Origin: Salvator merianae
Lineage: Eukaryota > Chordata > Lepidosauria > Squamata > Teiidae
Assembly (NCBI GenBank): GCA_003586115.2
Contig: QVOM02000042.1
Location: 71,174,101-71,238,100, forward strand
Direction of reading: 5' to 3'
Length of the DNA stretch: 64,000 nucleotides
The position numbers and the translations under genes are program-made. The notes beneath the pieces were generated by a model. It worked only from the letters and a program-made list of their open reading frames with translations. It ran no database searches and was not told the DNA's origin. Shown here piece after piece: positions 48,150-58,802 of this stretch. How positions within the stretch are numbered: the stretch's first letter is position 1; the number at the start of each line of letters is the position of its first letter.

Positions 48150-50633
48150 CTTCTCAGGGGAAAAGCAGAAGGGGAAAGCAAAAGGAAAAAAGGGGGAAAG
48201 CGTGAATCATTTCAACTAAAACTGAATGGCAGAAAAAACAGTGAAATCTACGAGGTAGATATAATGCCATCTATATAAAAAACTGTTTTGGCTTATATCA
48301 GCAGAAGTAAATATGCAGATAGGCATGGCAGTGAGCGTGCAATATGGGAAATAAGCCATTAAATAGCCATATTGTGTCCTGTTTAGCGCATCTCTCAAGC
48401 CCAATGATTATGCTAAACAAAGCATTTGATAAAGCCAAGGATACATAAACAATTTAAAAAAAACCAGATTATAGATCAGTACTCAGCAAGGAGTTTTACT
48501 ATCAATTATTTGCCAGAGAAACACTAGATAACAAGTGAAGACGTTTCTCTTAAGTTTGTCCTCAGTTCAAAAGGCTTCAAGAATCACAGAATCCTGGGTT
48601 TTTTGCAACTTTTTGATTTGATGCAAGTCCCCTTCTGGATCAGGCCACTGCTCTATCCAATTTGGCCAACAACATACCCTAGAAGCCCTCAGACAAAAGC
48701 ATAAGCCCCATAGTCTTCTTTTTATATGTGCTCCCTGGTAGCTGGTCCTCAGAGACATACCATCTCTGAAAACACACAGGTATCATGTCAAGTAGTGATT
48801 CGATAGATTACACCTGCCAAAATTTTGAGCTACGTGATTGAATTGTGTTTGATTCAAGAAAAACAGAGATAGAATGTGTCCAAAAGATGATTTTCCAGCT
48901 TCTGTTTGAAGTCACGCAGAAGGAAGAATCCTCCATATGCTGTGGCTCTTACCAGTTCCCCTCCTTATGCTCTTGCTAAAATCTACAAATTAAGCCCATG
49001 GCTTCTATCCCTCCATCTAGGCTCTGTTTTACCAGTGATTCAAATAAAGATACATAAATATCGAACTCTCCCTTTTGCTGCAAAATGAAAAGAACAACAT
49101 TTCAGCTGTGGAAACCAATACTGTTAAAATTCTGAAAAACAGTACCTTCTCCACTACAATTGCTTTAAGGAAAAAGCAGCCAAGTTTTCACAGGTCATAA
49201 CTTCAAGTGTATTTTTATCTGAATTGTTATTAGTTTATTCATAATAATGCTCACCAGGTGACAAAAAAGCCCCACTCAGCAGGTAGTTTAGAGGTTTTAT
49301 TTCTCTTCCATGAGATATTTTCTGCTTACATGTGCCATAGAATACATTTTTCTTAGCAGTACCATAAAATAACACATTTTCTTGCACATAAAGTGCCTAC
49401 GATGAAATTATTGAGATCAGATAAAAACAAACAAGCAGCAAACAATGAATAGGATTGCCACACTAGACGGCATCGCATCATGTAAAGTTCAGCATTCTGT
49501 CATCCATAGTGGCTACTTTGCACCCCAAAGTAGGAGAATTAATGTGGTGTTTTCCAGAAGATGTTGATTTCCACATTCAGTCCTCTAGCTCTAGGAACAA
49601 ACCTTGCAGTGAATCCATTACTCTTGGTCTAATGACAGTTTTACAAGTAGGGGATTGATGAAGTAGGGAATTGATTATGTTGCTTACTCACATTATTTTA
49701 TGAAAACACATACACAGAGAGAAGGTTAAGACACATGGAACAATATCCTCACTGCTCCTTGGGATAAACCACCTGAAAACAAGCAGTCACATTATCCTTC
49801 TGAGGACAAATATTCAATAATCATTAAGGAAAGGAGGTGCACACACAATCCATCAGATGCACCTGACCCAACCAAAAGAAGTAATTACAGATCAAGAGTT
49901 TGCCTCTGATGTCAGCCAACCAACCCTTCTGGCTTCCCAATGGATGACTACTCTAACCCGCCACAATTTGGCCGGCTAGAATAGAGCTACCAGACAGCTT
50001 CGTGGAAGGCCTCATTATTACCTCAAATAGTATTCTTCCTGTTCTCATGACACCCTCTCTGCTTTGTACACCCATCTTACAGCAGGAGTACAATAGAGTG
50101 TTGTTTCCCCAACCCTGGCAGAGTGTCACCCTAGGCCTACAGTAGGAGAAAGGGGTTCCCATGCTGCACTCTAAGAAGAAAGACACAATACACGTGGCAA
50201 GGGCAAAGTCTTTACTGAACAGCAGCCAGCATAGGGGAGGCCCTGAAAGAGAAAGACATTGTGTGGCATTGTCAGAGGGACAATTAGACAGCAAAGTAGA
50301 GTCTGTACCTTATATAACTTCCTGACAGGAGGAAAAAGAAAGTGCAAAGAAAGCATTATGCACACCATTATCAGTTCTGTAACTGTCAAGGAGCTAGCAA
50401 GGGTACAAAAACTATCTGGAATAATTAAATAACTACACAAAGGAACAGTTTGCAGCATCCTGGTAATTTCTATAAGGCTTCCTTCCTGCTCAGCGTGGAA
50501 TTGGATATAAGATGGATCCTGTAACTGTGGGCGACTCGCCTGCAAAGATCAAGAGGAGACACAGAGAAAAATGTATTATCAGCAACTGATGGAAGAAGTA
50601 CCCAGATGCACAATAGGTGCTTGTGAATGTTTG

Positions 50634-50647
50634 CCCCCCCCCCCCCC
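50634..50647. repeat. C14 homopolymer
   Basis: Fourteen C in a row on the plus strand, G14 on the gene's sense strand. A similar C12 run lies at 41003-41014. Length is likely variable and prone to sequencing error. Confidence 0.95.
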
Positions 50648-52751
50648 GCAGTCACAATAGAGTGGATTGCATGACCTTTGTCAACAGAAAATTTACCTGT
50701 GGAGGGGGAGGGGTGTCTACCTGTGTGTGGCAGATAGTCATCCCCTTGGTTGATAAAATAATGTATTATAGTAATTACAAAAATAAGAAGCAAGAGGCAG
50801 ATGAAGCAGCTATGAAATACAGAATAATAGGTTTCTCTTCCCTTGCTTACCTGTTCTGAAACTTCCTATCTTGGCAATCTGCAGGTAGAGTGAAGTCTGG
50901 TTATGTGCCTGGAATCCTGTGGTAAAATACCTGTTGAAAATTCTAGGCAAAGTAGCATTAGCAATACGTTCAAATCTCCATGTGTGTTCTGTCATTGGGT
51001 GGCTGGAGCACAAAGGGCTCCTCATCACACTCTTGTGAACTCCTGAGTTCCTAAAGTACGAGGTCACAGAGATTACCCTATCTGTTGCATAATGCCTTCT
51101 GTCTGGGAGTTGTAGCTAATGGTAGTACTATACTGTGATCTATTTCTGTGTTTTGATATCCTGTGCTCTGTTAGGGTGACATGAGTGTGGCAATTTTAAA
51201 AACATGAGTAACTATTTCTGATTTTTCTTTCCTTTCATGAGTATTATTAATAGTAGTTTCAAATCTTTAGCAATAAAACTGTACTGCCAGCCAAGGCATG
51301 GGATAGAGCACAAATATTTTGCCCCTGTCCCAGCCATTTCACTTCAGCTATTCTACCAGTGGAATGGCTCTGCCCTTGGAGCCTGCACTGGCAAATGTGA
51401 AGCATTGGGCCAGCTCAAACAGTTCTGGCAGCAGCGTATTTTGCATTTCACCAGCATTGTGGTACTGCCACCCAATGCTACAGCCCTTCAGCTGCCATGT
51501 CATCAGCAAAGGATTGCAATTTACCCTGTTTGATCTCAGCATGAATGTTTCAGTGCCTAAACCAATGCATAGTGTGAAAATAATATACAGGCTTCTCCTG
51601 GTGTTTATATGCCCCTTCTTCCCGGCATTTTGCAATCCATAGTTTTTATTCAACTTGAGATTGGTGAAAACAACAACCATGATGTTAAAGTTCTGCCTAT
51701 TATTTGTTAATAATAACGATAACAACAATAATATAGAATGCAACAATGAGCAGTAATCAACATTTTACCATTTGTAATAAACTAAATGGAAATTATGTAA
51801 ACAAAATGTATCATCTAGATATACTAAAGTGATTATACACAGCTTGGGAAAATGTATTAATAAACCTAAGACAATGGCCTTAACTCCTTGCATCAAACAC
51901 TTCATATTTAATTTTCCATCCTTATAAGGTGTAGAGGGAGGTATGTTTTTTCCACAGTTTAGTAAAATAAATTTCACATGTCAATGGAATGTGCTTCTCC
52001 TAAAAAATAAAAAGGACTCCTCCTTCACATTTTGAAAAATTTAAGCTTCTGAATCCAGCAGGAAGAATACAACAATTCACTGTGCTTTAAATACACCCAG
52101 AAAGACACACTTATGCAAAAACAATCCTGTCCCTATCACCCTGTAAGTATAGCCCTCTAGTGGTTCCATGTTTTCTTTCAAGACAATTAAAGAAAGAATC
52201 CTTTCTTGTCCCAGGAGACAATGGAGGAAGGTCTAAAACAAAACTGGTCAGAATTTGAGAAGTTGTAAAGAGGCCCACATAGAGAAGATGTAGTCATTGT
52301 TGAGTCATATGGAGAACAACTGAGGACAAAGGTTACTAAAATCAAGTGCATTCCCATTCATAACCTCCAGGATCTCACAAATTAAAATAGAAGCATGTTT
52401 TTGAATCTATTTATCTTACCCTGTTCATGTAGCAAAAATATTTGGAGTCTATATGACATTACCCATCCAACTAGTTTGGTCAAATAAGACTGTACAAATA
52501 ACTTTTCATCACAAAATCATAGACACGAATAATGGATACTACAGGCTAGGAAAGGCTAAATGTACTAATTTTATTTTATTTTATTTTTTCCGGAGGATAA
52601 GTGTGTTTTTCATTCTTTTTGGAATATCTGTAGAATAACTACCTTATGCTGGATTTCTCCCCTCTCCTCCTGATCTCCATCACACTCTCACTCTATGGCT
52701 TCTCAGGCCTAAGTCTGATGCTTGAGCTATTTCTCTTCTAATAAAAGCAAT

Positions 52752-53280
52752 GGGCCTTTTTTGCCCCTTACCCTGTGATTCAGCCCAGTGGATCTGGATC
52801 ATGCAACGTTCTCTGGTCTGGACCACAGCAAGGCTCAGTGTGGAACAATGTCATCTGCACAGCGATGCTGCTCCAGCCCAACCCCCACACTGGCCTCAAA
52901 GCTCACATAGGTTTTGGAGCTAGTCCCTGAAAGCTCTGACCGCTAGGAATGAATATTCTTAGTCTTGGAGTCCCTGAGGGACCTATTTTGACAGTGCAAT
53001 AAGGTGCACTGCCAAAATGAGTCTCCCTGTAAATTGGAACACGGAAGTGTGCACCTTCTGGATTAGGCCCTGCTAGTACACCAGTAGACCTTGATATTGA
53101 GGTCTATCAGTGATCCAGATCAGGGAGCTCCTGATCTGGAACATGCTCCATCATGTGCAGATGGAACATACCAGCGGTGGGTGGGGCCTCTCTGAGCTGC
53201 ATTAACGTGCAGACAGAAGAAGTCCTGAAGAGAACTTTGCGGCACAGTATTCCAGATGACAGGTAAGTGCAGGGAGGCCC
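52752..53280. mobile_element. PIF/Harbinger-like non-autonomous element, 529 bp
   Basis: The left end is GGGCCTTTTTTGCCCCTTACC and the right end, inward, GGGCCTCCCTGCACTTACCTG. The interior includes 'gtagaccttgatattgaggtcta', also seen near 34300. No clean target duplication was found. Confidence 0.75.
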
Positions 53281-53309
53281 AAAGCTTGGTGAGGTGAGAT
53301 TACAAGTAA

Positions 53310-53489
53310 GGCCCTTTATGCACTTGGACTTATTCCAGATTATTTCTCAGAATAGGGACCTGCCACCTGCATGCTAGTGCAGACTATGGTAGACCCTGGG
53401 CAAGACCTTTCATAGTTTGCACTAGCATGTGCATAGCAGGTCCCTATTCTGGGATATAATCCACAAGAAAACCAAGTGCAGAAAGGGCC
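53310..53489. mobile_element. 180-bp palindromic PIF/Harbinger-like MITE with TAA duplication
   Basis: The same family and exactly the same length as 31592-31771. The left end is GGCCCTTTATGCACTTGG and the right end, inward, GGCCCTTTCTGCACTTGG. TAA occurs immediately outside both ends (53307-53309, 53490-53492), the classic PIF/Harbinger target. The whole element folds on itself with arms of about 85 bp. It lies 29 bp from the end of the 529-bp element. Confidence 0.92.
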
Positions 53490-54747
53490 TAAGATTGCTT
53501 GGGGAACACTACTAAGACTGCCCACAGCACTGCAAATGGTCCCTGACTGCCCATAGGGGAGAAGAAGTACAATCCAAGTATGTTTAGCCCCATCTACTAA
53601 GCGATCCTATTCTGGCTATGAGTGGAAGGCAAAAGATGACTTCCAGATGATCCAGTATTCCGTTCCATTTCTTGTAGGAACTACAGCTTAATCCTAAGCA
53701 TGTTTAGAAACAAGTTTCATGAAATACTTACAGCTTACAGCTGAAGTATGGTTTCATTTTTTTCAGTTCAGTGTACTGTACTTGGTTGATAAGAGAGTGC
53801 AAGAAGCAGACCTAGACCACAAGGAGTTCTTCTGTAAAGATACACCCCAGACAAGTAAGCAGAGATGGGAAAGAGCCAAATTTGAACTCCCCACCAAAAA
53901 AGTGTTTGTACTTCAAAAACAATGGCTGTCTTGTGTTTGCGCATGTTTTTACAGCAATCGATCCAACAGGGAACAGATAGAGGAGATGAGACTTACAGAG
54001 ATGTAAAAAACCTGCACTGTCAATTCAGTATATTAGTTTCCATAGTCACAACTATACCACTCCCTCAAAAATAATATTTTTATTAGAACAAGGAAACTAG
54101 GAAGACCAGGTACAAAGGTTTACAAAGACATAGTAGTTCTGATCCAAATCAGACACAAACACAATAACTAAAAATTTATGAGACAAACATGACATGAGCA
54201 GTCTAATATAACATGCTTGGGCGGTTCTTGACTCTGGTTTGGAACTTTTCTGTTTTGTCTGCAGTTTTAATATAATACAGTGGTGTAGCTTTATCCAGTA
54301 ACAATGACATCAACTGCTATAATTAAACTGGCAGACGACCCCAAACCCAAGATCTACTCTCAAATCAATTAGGTAGGTTGGTAGGTGGGTAGACAGATAC
54401 ATAGATAACTAAAAGTAACTTTATATAAATAACTTCACATACAAGAAAAAGCTTAGGTGCTGGGTCTTGTCTTCTGGATATGATAGAGAAAAAGTTTTGA
54501 AGGTTTTTAACAGAAGACATACTCAATACTGCTAAGTATATCTTCGCAAGAGACAGGACCAACATGCTTCTTACCGTGTATAGTCATCTAGAAGGAAGCA
54601 CTTTCCAAGTTTTAGATGGTAATAATTTGAAAGTTAAGATACTCACTTTGTGGGTCAGAAGGAAGAGATTTGTACAAGCTAGAAGAAATAAATCTGGGGC
54701 AACTAATGTACTATTGATACTAAAAGTAAAATAATAATAATTTTTAA

Positions 54748-54905
54748 AAACACAGCATGGTGTAATGTTTAAAATGCTGGACCAGGAACTGGAGGAAAAG
54801 AGAGCAAATCCTCCCTCAGTGTTGAAAACTCAGTGGGTGTTCCACATCAGTTACTGCCTTTCCTCTTAACCAACATAACAGCGTATTGTGAAGGTCAAAT
54901 GGGAG
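54748..54905 (+). mobile_element. tRNA-derived SINE, degraded
   Basis: The plus-strand head 'gcatggtgtaatgtttaaaatgctgga' matches the tRNA-like start of squamate SINEs; the B box is destroyed. The core follows ('actcagtgggtg', 'cagttactgcc', 'aacagcgtattgtgaaggtcaaatggga'). Confidence 0.7.
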
Positions 54906-55646
54906 GGTGGGGATATTTTATTATTGTTTTTAAAACTTATTTATCCATTTTCTTTAAAAATGCAGAGCAATTTACAAGACCAGGGAATACCCAAAAGGCA
55001 AAACAAAACAAGCAAGCAAAGAGACAAAAAAGGATTTAAAATACAAAACTACATACAGAACTCAGGTTTCATCCAGATCTTTGGGTGAAATATGACATAG
55101 AAATGCAAACAGCAGCAGTAGCAGCAGGACAGTGACAATAATATAATATCTGTCCATCTCACACCTGTCAACACCACAAAACCTAGTGACTGGAATTTTG
55201 CATATTCACTAAAGGGTACCTCATGTTTCCTTTCCTTTCACTTTGATTTACTGAAATGTCTAACAATTTTGATTACCACAATCCATTCAAAGTCAGCTAA
55301 AATCTAAAAGTGTATAATACTTATCCTGTACCTTTTAAAGGATGTGCATTTCAATTTAAGATTTCAGTTTAACTGGATCCCTCTAGCCAATATGTGCTAG
55401 ATTTCAGAATATTTTTCCTGTAGATGAAATCTGAAGAATTTTTAAAACTATCTTGATCCCTAAAAAATTGGAACACCAAAGCTGAAAACGCTTTGTTTCA
55501 GTACCACCATGCAGCTCTGTTGGTTTCAAACTAGCAGTGCCATTCTAATAAGAGTGCATTAAAAAACATCACAGTGCTTTCCACTGTATGGACATGTAAA
55601 CATTTCCATGATGTAAAGTAAGAGATACAGCAAAACATGGACTTAC

Positions 55647-55930
55647 TTGTGTCTGAAAGCAGAGACAAAGGAACAATACTGGCAGCTGTACTTGTCTTCA
55701 CGAGTAAACATGGCCAATGCCAAGTGACTCCTCTCATGCGATCGTAGACCCTGCATAGACATCAAAACCCGGTCACACTGGCTGCAGTGGTAGCCACCCG
55801 GTCTGGTTTCATCTTCCAGTGATGGTCCAGAGTCAGCGTCTGCAAGTTCCACAGTGGCAACACTGCCAGGGTCCTTGGCTCCCTCAAAACCCTCCAAGAA
55901 AGCTGCATGTGAAGGATCTTCAGCTTCCTG
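55647..55930 (-). CDS. ZNF462: ZNF462 exon 5 (one finger plus the start of a split finger)
   Basis: A 284-bp exon starting in phase 0 (CAG GAA GCT, giving QEAEDPSH) and ending with two bases of an Asn codon (AA) at the donor GTAAGT. An acidic linker rich in Asp and Glu comes first. A full C2H2 finger follows (YHCSQC ... LRSHERSH), and then the Cys half of a second finger (YSCQYCSFVSAFRH), whose His half lies in the next exon. The acceptor is a NAGNAG tandem (TAG at 55933-55931, CAG at 55930-55928), so the first Gln may be included or skipped. The human protein, as I recall it, includes the Gln. A second possible acceptor inside the exon (start 55750) is described in the findings. The frame is certain; the exact first codon is slightly less so. 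Confidence 0.94.
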
Positions 55931-56209
55931 CTAAAAGACACACATCCCCCCAAAGCCATCAATTCTCTCTCCCTTCTGCCTATTGTTACCATTAAATCTA
56001 TGGAAGTGTACTGTTTTTTCCTCTAACAGTAGCATACAGGTTTGCCAATGTGCTGCCCACCATACATTGCTGAACTACAGCTCCCACCGTCCCTCGTCAT
56101 CTTAGCTAGAGCTGATGGGCGGTATAATTGTGCCAATCTTGGTCTACAGCTTCGACTATGAGCAGTTTTTGAAAATAACCTTCAAGCACAAAAAAAGAAT
56201 ATGCCTCTA

Positions 56210-56341
56210 CAGTAGAAATGGCCAAGGACGGCCATTCAGATAATGTTTTTTTTTTCACTTCTTGCCACTGGACTGATTAGTGGCAGCCCATGGGAGCTGT
56301 AATTCAGCACGATCTGGAAAGTCATAATTTCACAACCACTG
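56210..56341. mobile_element. hAT-like MITE, degraded
   Basis: It begins CAGTAG and ends ACCACTG, with 'gggagctgtaattcagca' inside, the inner repeat wording of the 31455 element. Flanking octamers share CTCTA but are not equal. A related 'ctacagctcccaccgt' patch lies just upstream at 56075-56100. Confidence 0.6.
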
Positions 56342-57288
56342 CTCTAGAAAAACAGGAACCTTGACAACATTCGTGGCCAGCAGTGTCACTAGAGTGTGTC
56401 CCTCTGTAAGATGGCAACCACTTCTTGTGCAGGAACATGGATTTTAAGAAAATTTTAGCCTTCCATGTAAGAGGTGACTGGAATCACTGCTCTCCTTTAG
56501 GGATGTGCCCAAACCAAGTAACTATGCTAAGAACCTGTCTAGGATGAAGGGAAGAATCTCTTTGAAGATGAAGGGAAGGTGAGCACCATGGATATTACAG
56601 GTCCACTCCCCTGTCTGTCACTTCTCCTCACTCTCCTCTCAGCTGCTTTTGCAGGATGTCCGTGGTTCCCACACTTTTCCTTGCCCCTGCCAACCCCCAG
56701 CCTCTCCTCATCAGAAAGACAGGTGGATGGTACAGTGAGGAAGGAGTGGAGAGAGACAGAGACAGCTGAGTTCAATGTGCAGTCTTCCCCACTCTCCTTT
56801 TCCCCTTGCTACCAAAAGCACAGGGATTGTACGTTAGCGAACCTCATGAACCCGGCCCTTTCCTTTTTACAGGTTCATAGCATATGGACTTGGTTCGTAC
56901 ACATTTCCTTAGTGACATAATCTAGGCTAGTACTGGTCATTTCTGAGAATGCTCAGTTTATATAGCACCACTCTTCCTCTCCCTACATCTTCAAGGGAAA
57001 TTATGCATGTTCAGCCGCTACTCTATGCAGAGTTCTGTAAGGAGACTCCTTAAACTCTTGTGCTGCATAATGGGAAGGGGCTTGGACAAAGAGAGGGCAT
57101 AAAGCAGAAACAAAGTTTTTCTCCGAAGATGTATTTCATAGATAAAGAACAATGAGTGTTTTCTAGAGGAAATTTATTAATGATATGCAATATCATTCAA
57201 AGGAATACAGATTAGATATCTCCTACTGATTAATGTGGACAAATATAGTACCCAAACCACCCAACTTGAGAAATGCATTGAAGATTGT

Positions 57289-57752
57289 GGGCTTGTTCAC
57301 ACTTTACCCATAGTGAGCGATTAGATGCTTAGCAGGTTCTAAGTGCATCTGCACGGCCCCACCGCCAGAGACTTCAGGAGTGTTTCCAGTAATTCCTGGA
57401 TGCTACTAGCTCCGGATAACAAAAATGTTGTCCACAGCTTGATCAGGAGCATCAGGATTGCTCCTAGTCCACAGCGTTTGTACCGTCTTCCATGGGTGAA
57501 TGCTGCAACTTGACAGTGAGGCGGTGGCGGCTGTGCAGTCATGTGCCACATACCTGATTGCAATGGCAATGGCCGCCCACTGCTGTGGCGGCCATCATGG
57601 CAGTTGGGGCAGTCATTTTCACTGTGAGTTCTGGAGGCCCAGTATAAGGCTGTTCCAGCATTTGCAGTCAGATGGCCACCATGCTGCAGAGTCTTGTACA
57701 GCCAAAATTGGAATTAGTATACCATTCTGGGCTGTCAAGGGTAAACAGGCCC
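57289..57752. mobile_element. Non-autonomous DNA element, 464 bp, reference copy for the split MITE
   Basis: The left end is GGGCTTGTTCACACTTTACC and the right end, inward, GGGCCTGTTTACCCTTGACAG. It is uninterrupted and serves as the template showing that the copy at 35961-38210 was split by a LINE. No transposase frame and no clear duplication. Confidence 0.8.
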
Positions 57753-58637
57753 TTTGAATCTGTTGTATTTGAAGAGGAGCTGCTCTTTTAATGTTAGCAT
57801 GCATCCAGCTATTTATTCCTAAATCTGACCTGGACTTGAAGAAGTTTATTCAAAAGCTCCATGATCCTCTATCGTATAGCTCACAAAGCATTTGTTAAGT
57901 AAATAATCATTTGTAAATGAAAAGCTACATGCAGAGTGTAGAACTGTCTGATGATGACGATGATTGTAATTATCATTATTGGCATCTTCAGGAAGTGAAC
58001 CAAATTTAACAGCAACAACAAACAATGGTAAATAATACATAGGCTATGAATGTATGCACTTTCTCTTATTTGCTCATTTACTCTGCTAGTCAGGGAGGAG
58101 CAGTAGCAGGAAATTATGGACGGATACAGATGCTATATTCCAGAACACAGGAAACTTTGTCCAGCATTTTTGTTCTCATAAGCTTTCATTTTGTGCTGAC
58201 AGGATTACCCCCACACACTTTCAAGCATAGTTTTATATTCAATGAAAACTAGAGAGACATGTTTTAAAATATGAAAGCAAAAGGAAGTTGAGTTCTGTAG
58301 CATATGTCTAGATTTGTCTACATACAGTTTGTAAAATCCCAGATTAATTACACATGCAGGGCACAGAACTGGTCCAATATTAAATCTCTTGTGTTCCAAT
58401 CCACTTTTTCTAAAAGTTATGTTGGATGCAACTATAAAGATCTTCCTCATGCTCTGATAGAAAACTACGGGGTAGGAGTGTTAATAAGAAATAGGCAACA
58501 TTAAGCTAAATAAAAAGGATACACTGTATAAAAAGACTCCTTGATGCCTAATATGTATGTGATTCAAAACAACCTGTAAGATGATTTATTTTCCCACTTT
58601 CCTATTATTTCCCAAACTAATGTTTACATTTTCTCAC

Positions 58638-58802
58638 CTTGACTGCAGCAGAAACAGAGGAGCCATTCCCATACTGGACATGTTTACGAAGATGATTGCA
58701 AATGGCTCGAAGGGTTGGATGAACTTCCACACAAAATTTGCATTTATATCCAACCACCTTACGCTCCTTTAACTTTGGAACTTCTTCAACGCTGCCAAAT
58801 GG
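58638..58802 (-). CDS. ZNF462: ZNF462 exon 4 (one C2H2 finger)
   Basis: A 165-bp exon of exactly 55 codons, phase 0 at both ends. The acceptor is CTTACAG at 58809-58803 and the donor is AAG|GTGAGA. It encodes a peptide starting PFGSVEEVPKLKERKVVGYK and ending SAAVK. It holds one C2H2 finger (YKCKFC with His-Leu-Arg-Lys-His downstream). It joins directly after the FKQER end of the large exon, giving FKQERPFG, as in human. Because it is a symmetric phase 0-0 exon, skipping it would keep the reading frame and remove one finger. It lies inside a longer open stretch on the other strand that looks fortuitous. Confidence 0.96.

Larger units (their letters stand above)
48150..55646 (-). other. ZNF462: ZNF462 intron 5
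   Basis: 7.5 kb of intron. It has two DNA elements side by side (52752-53280 and 53310-53489), a tRNA-SINE (54748-54905), a 14-base C run (50634-50647) and an (ATTTT)n run (52566-52590). 48160-50600, 50650-52560 and 53500-54740 look unique and AT-rich with no recognised feature. Confidence 0.85.
55931..58637 (-). other. ZNF462: ZNF462 intron 4
   Basis: 2.7 kb of intron with a degraded hAT-type element (56210-56341) and an intact-looking 464-bp MITE (57289-57752). The rest shows no recognised feature; an open frame at 56579-56920 on the plus strand has no family resemblance. Confidence 0.85.
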
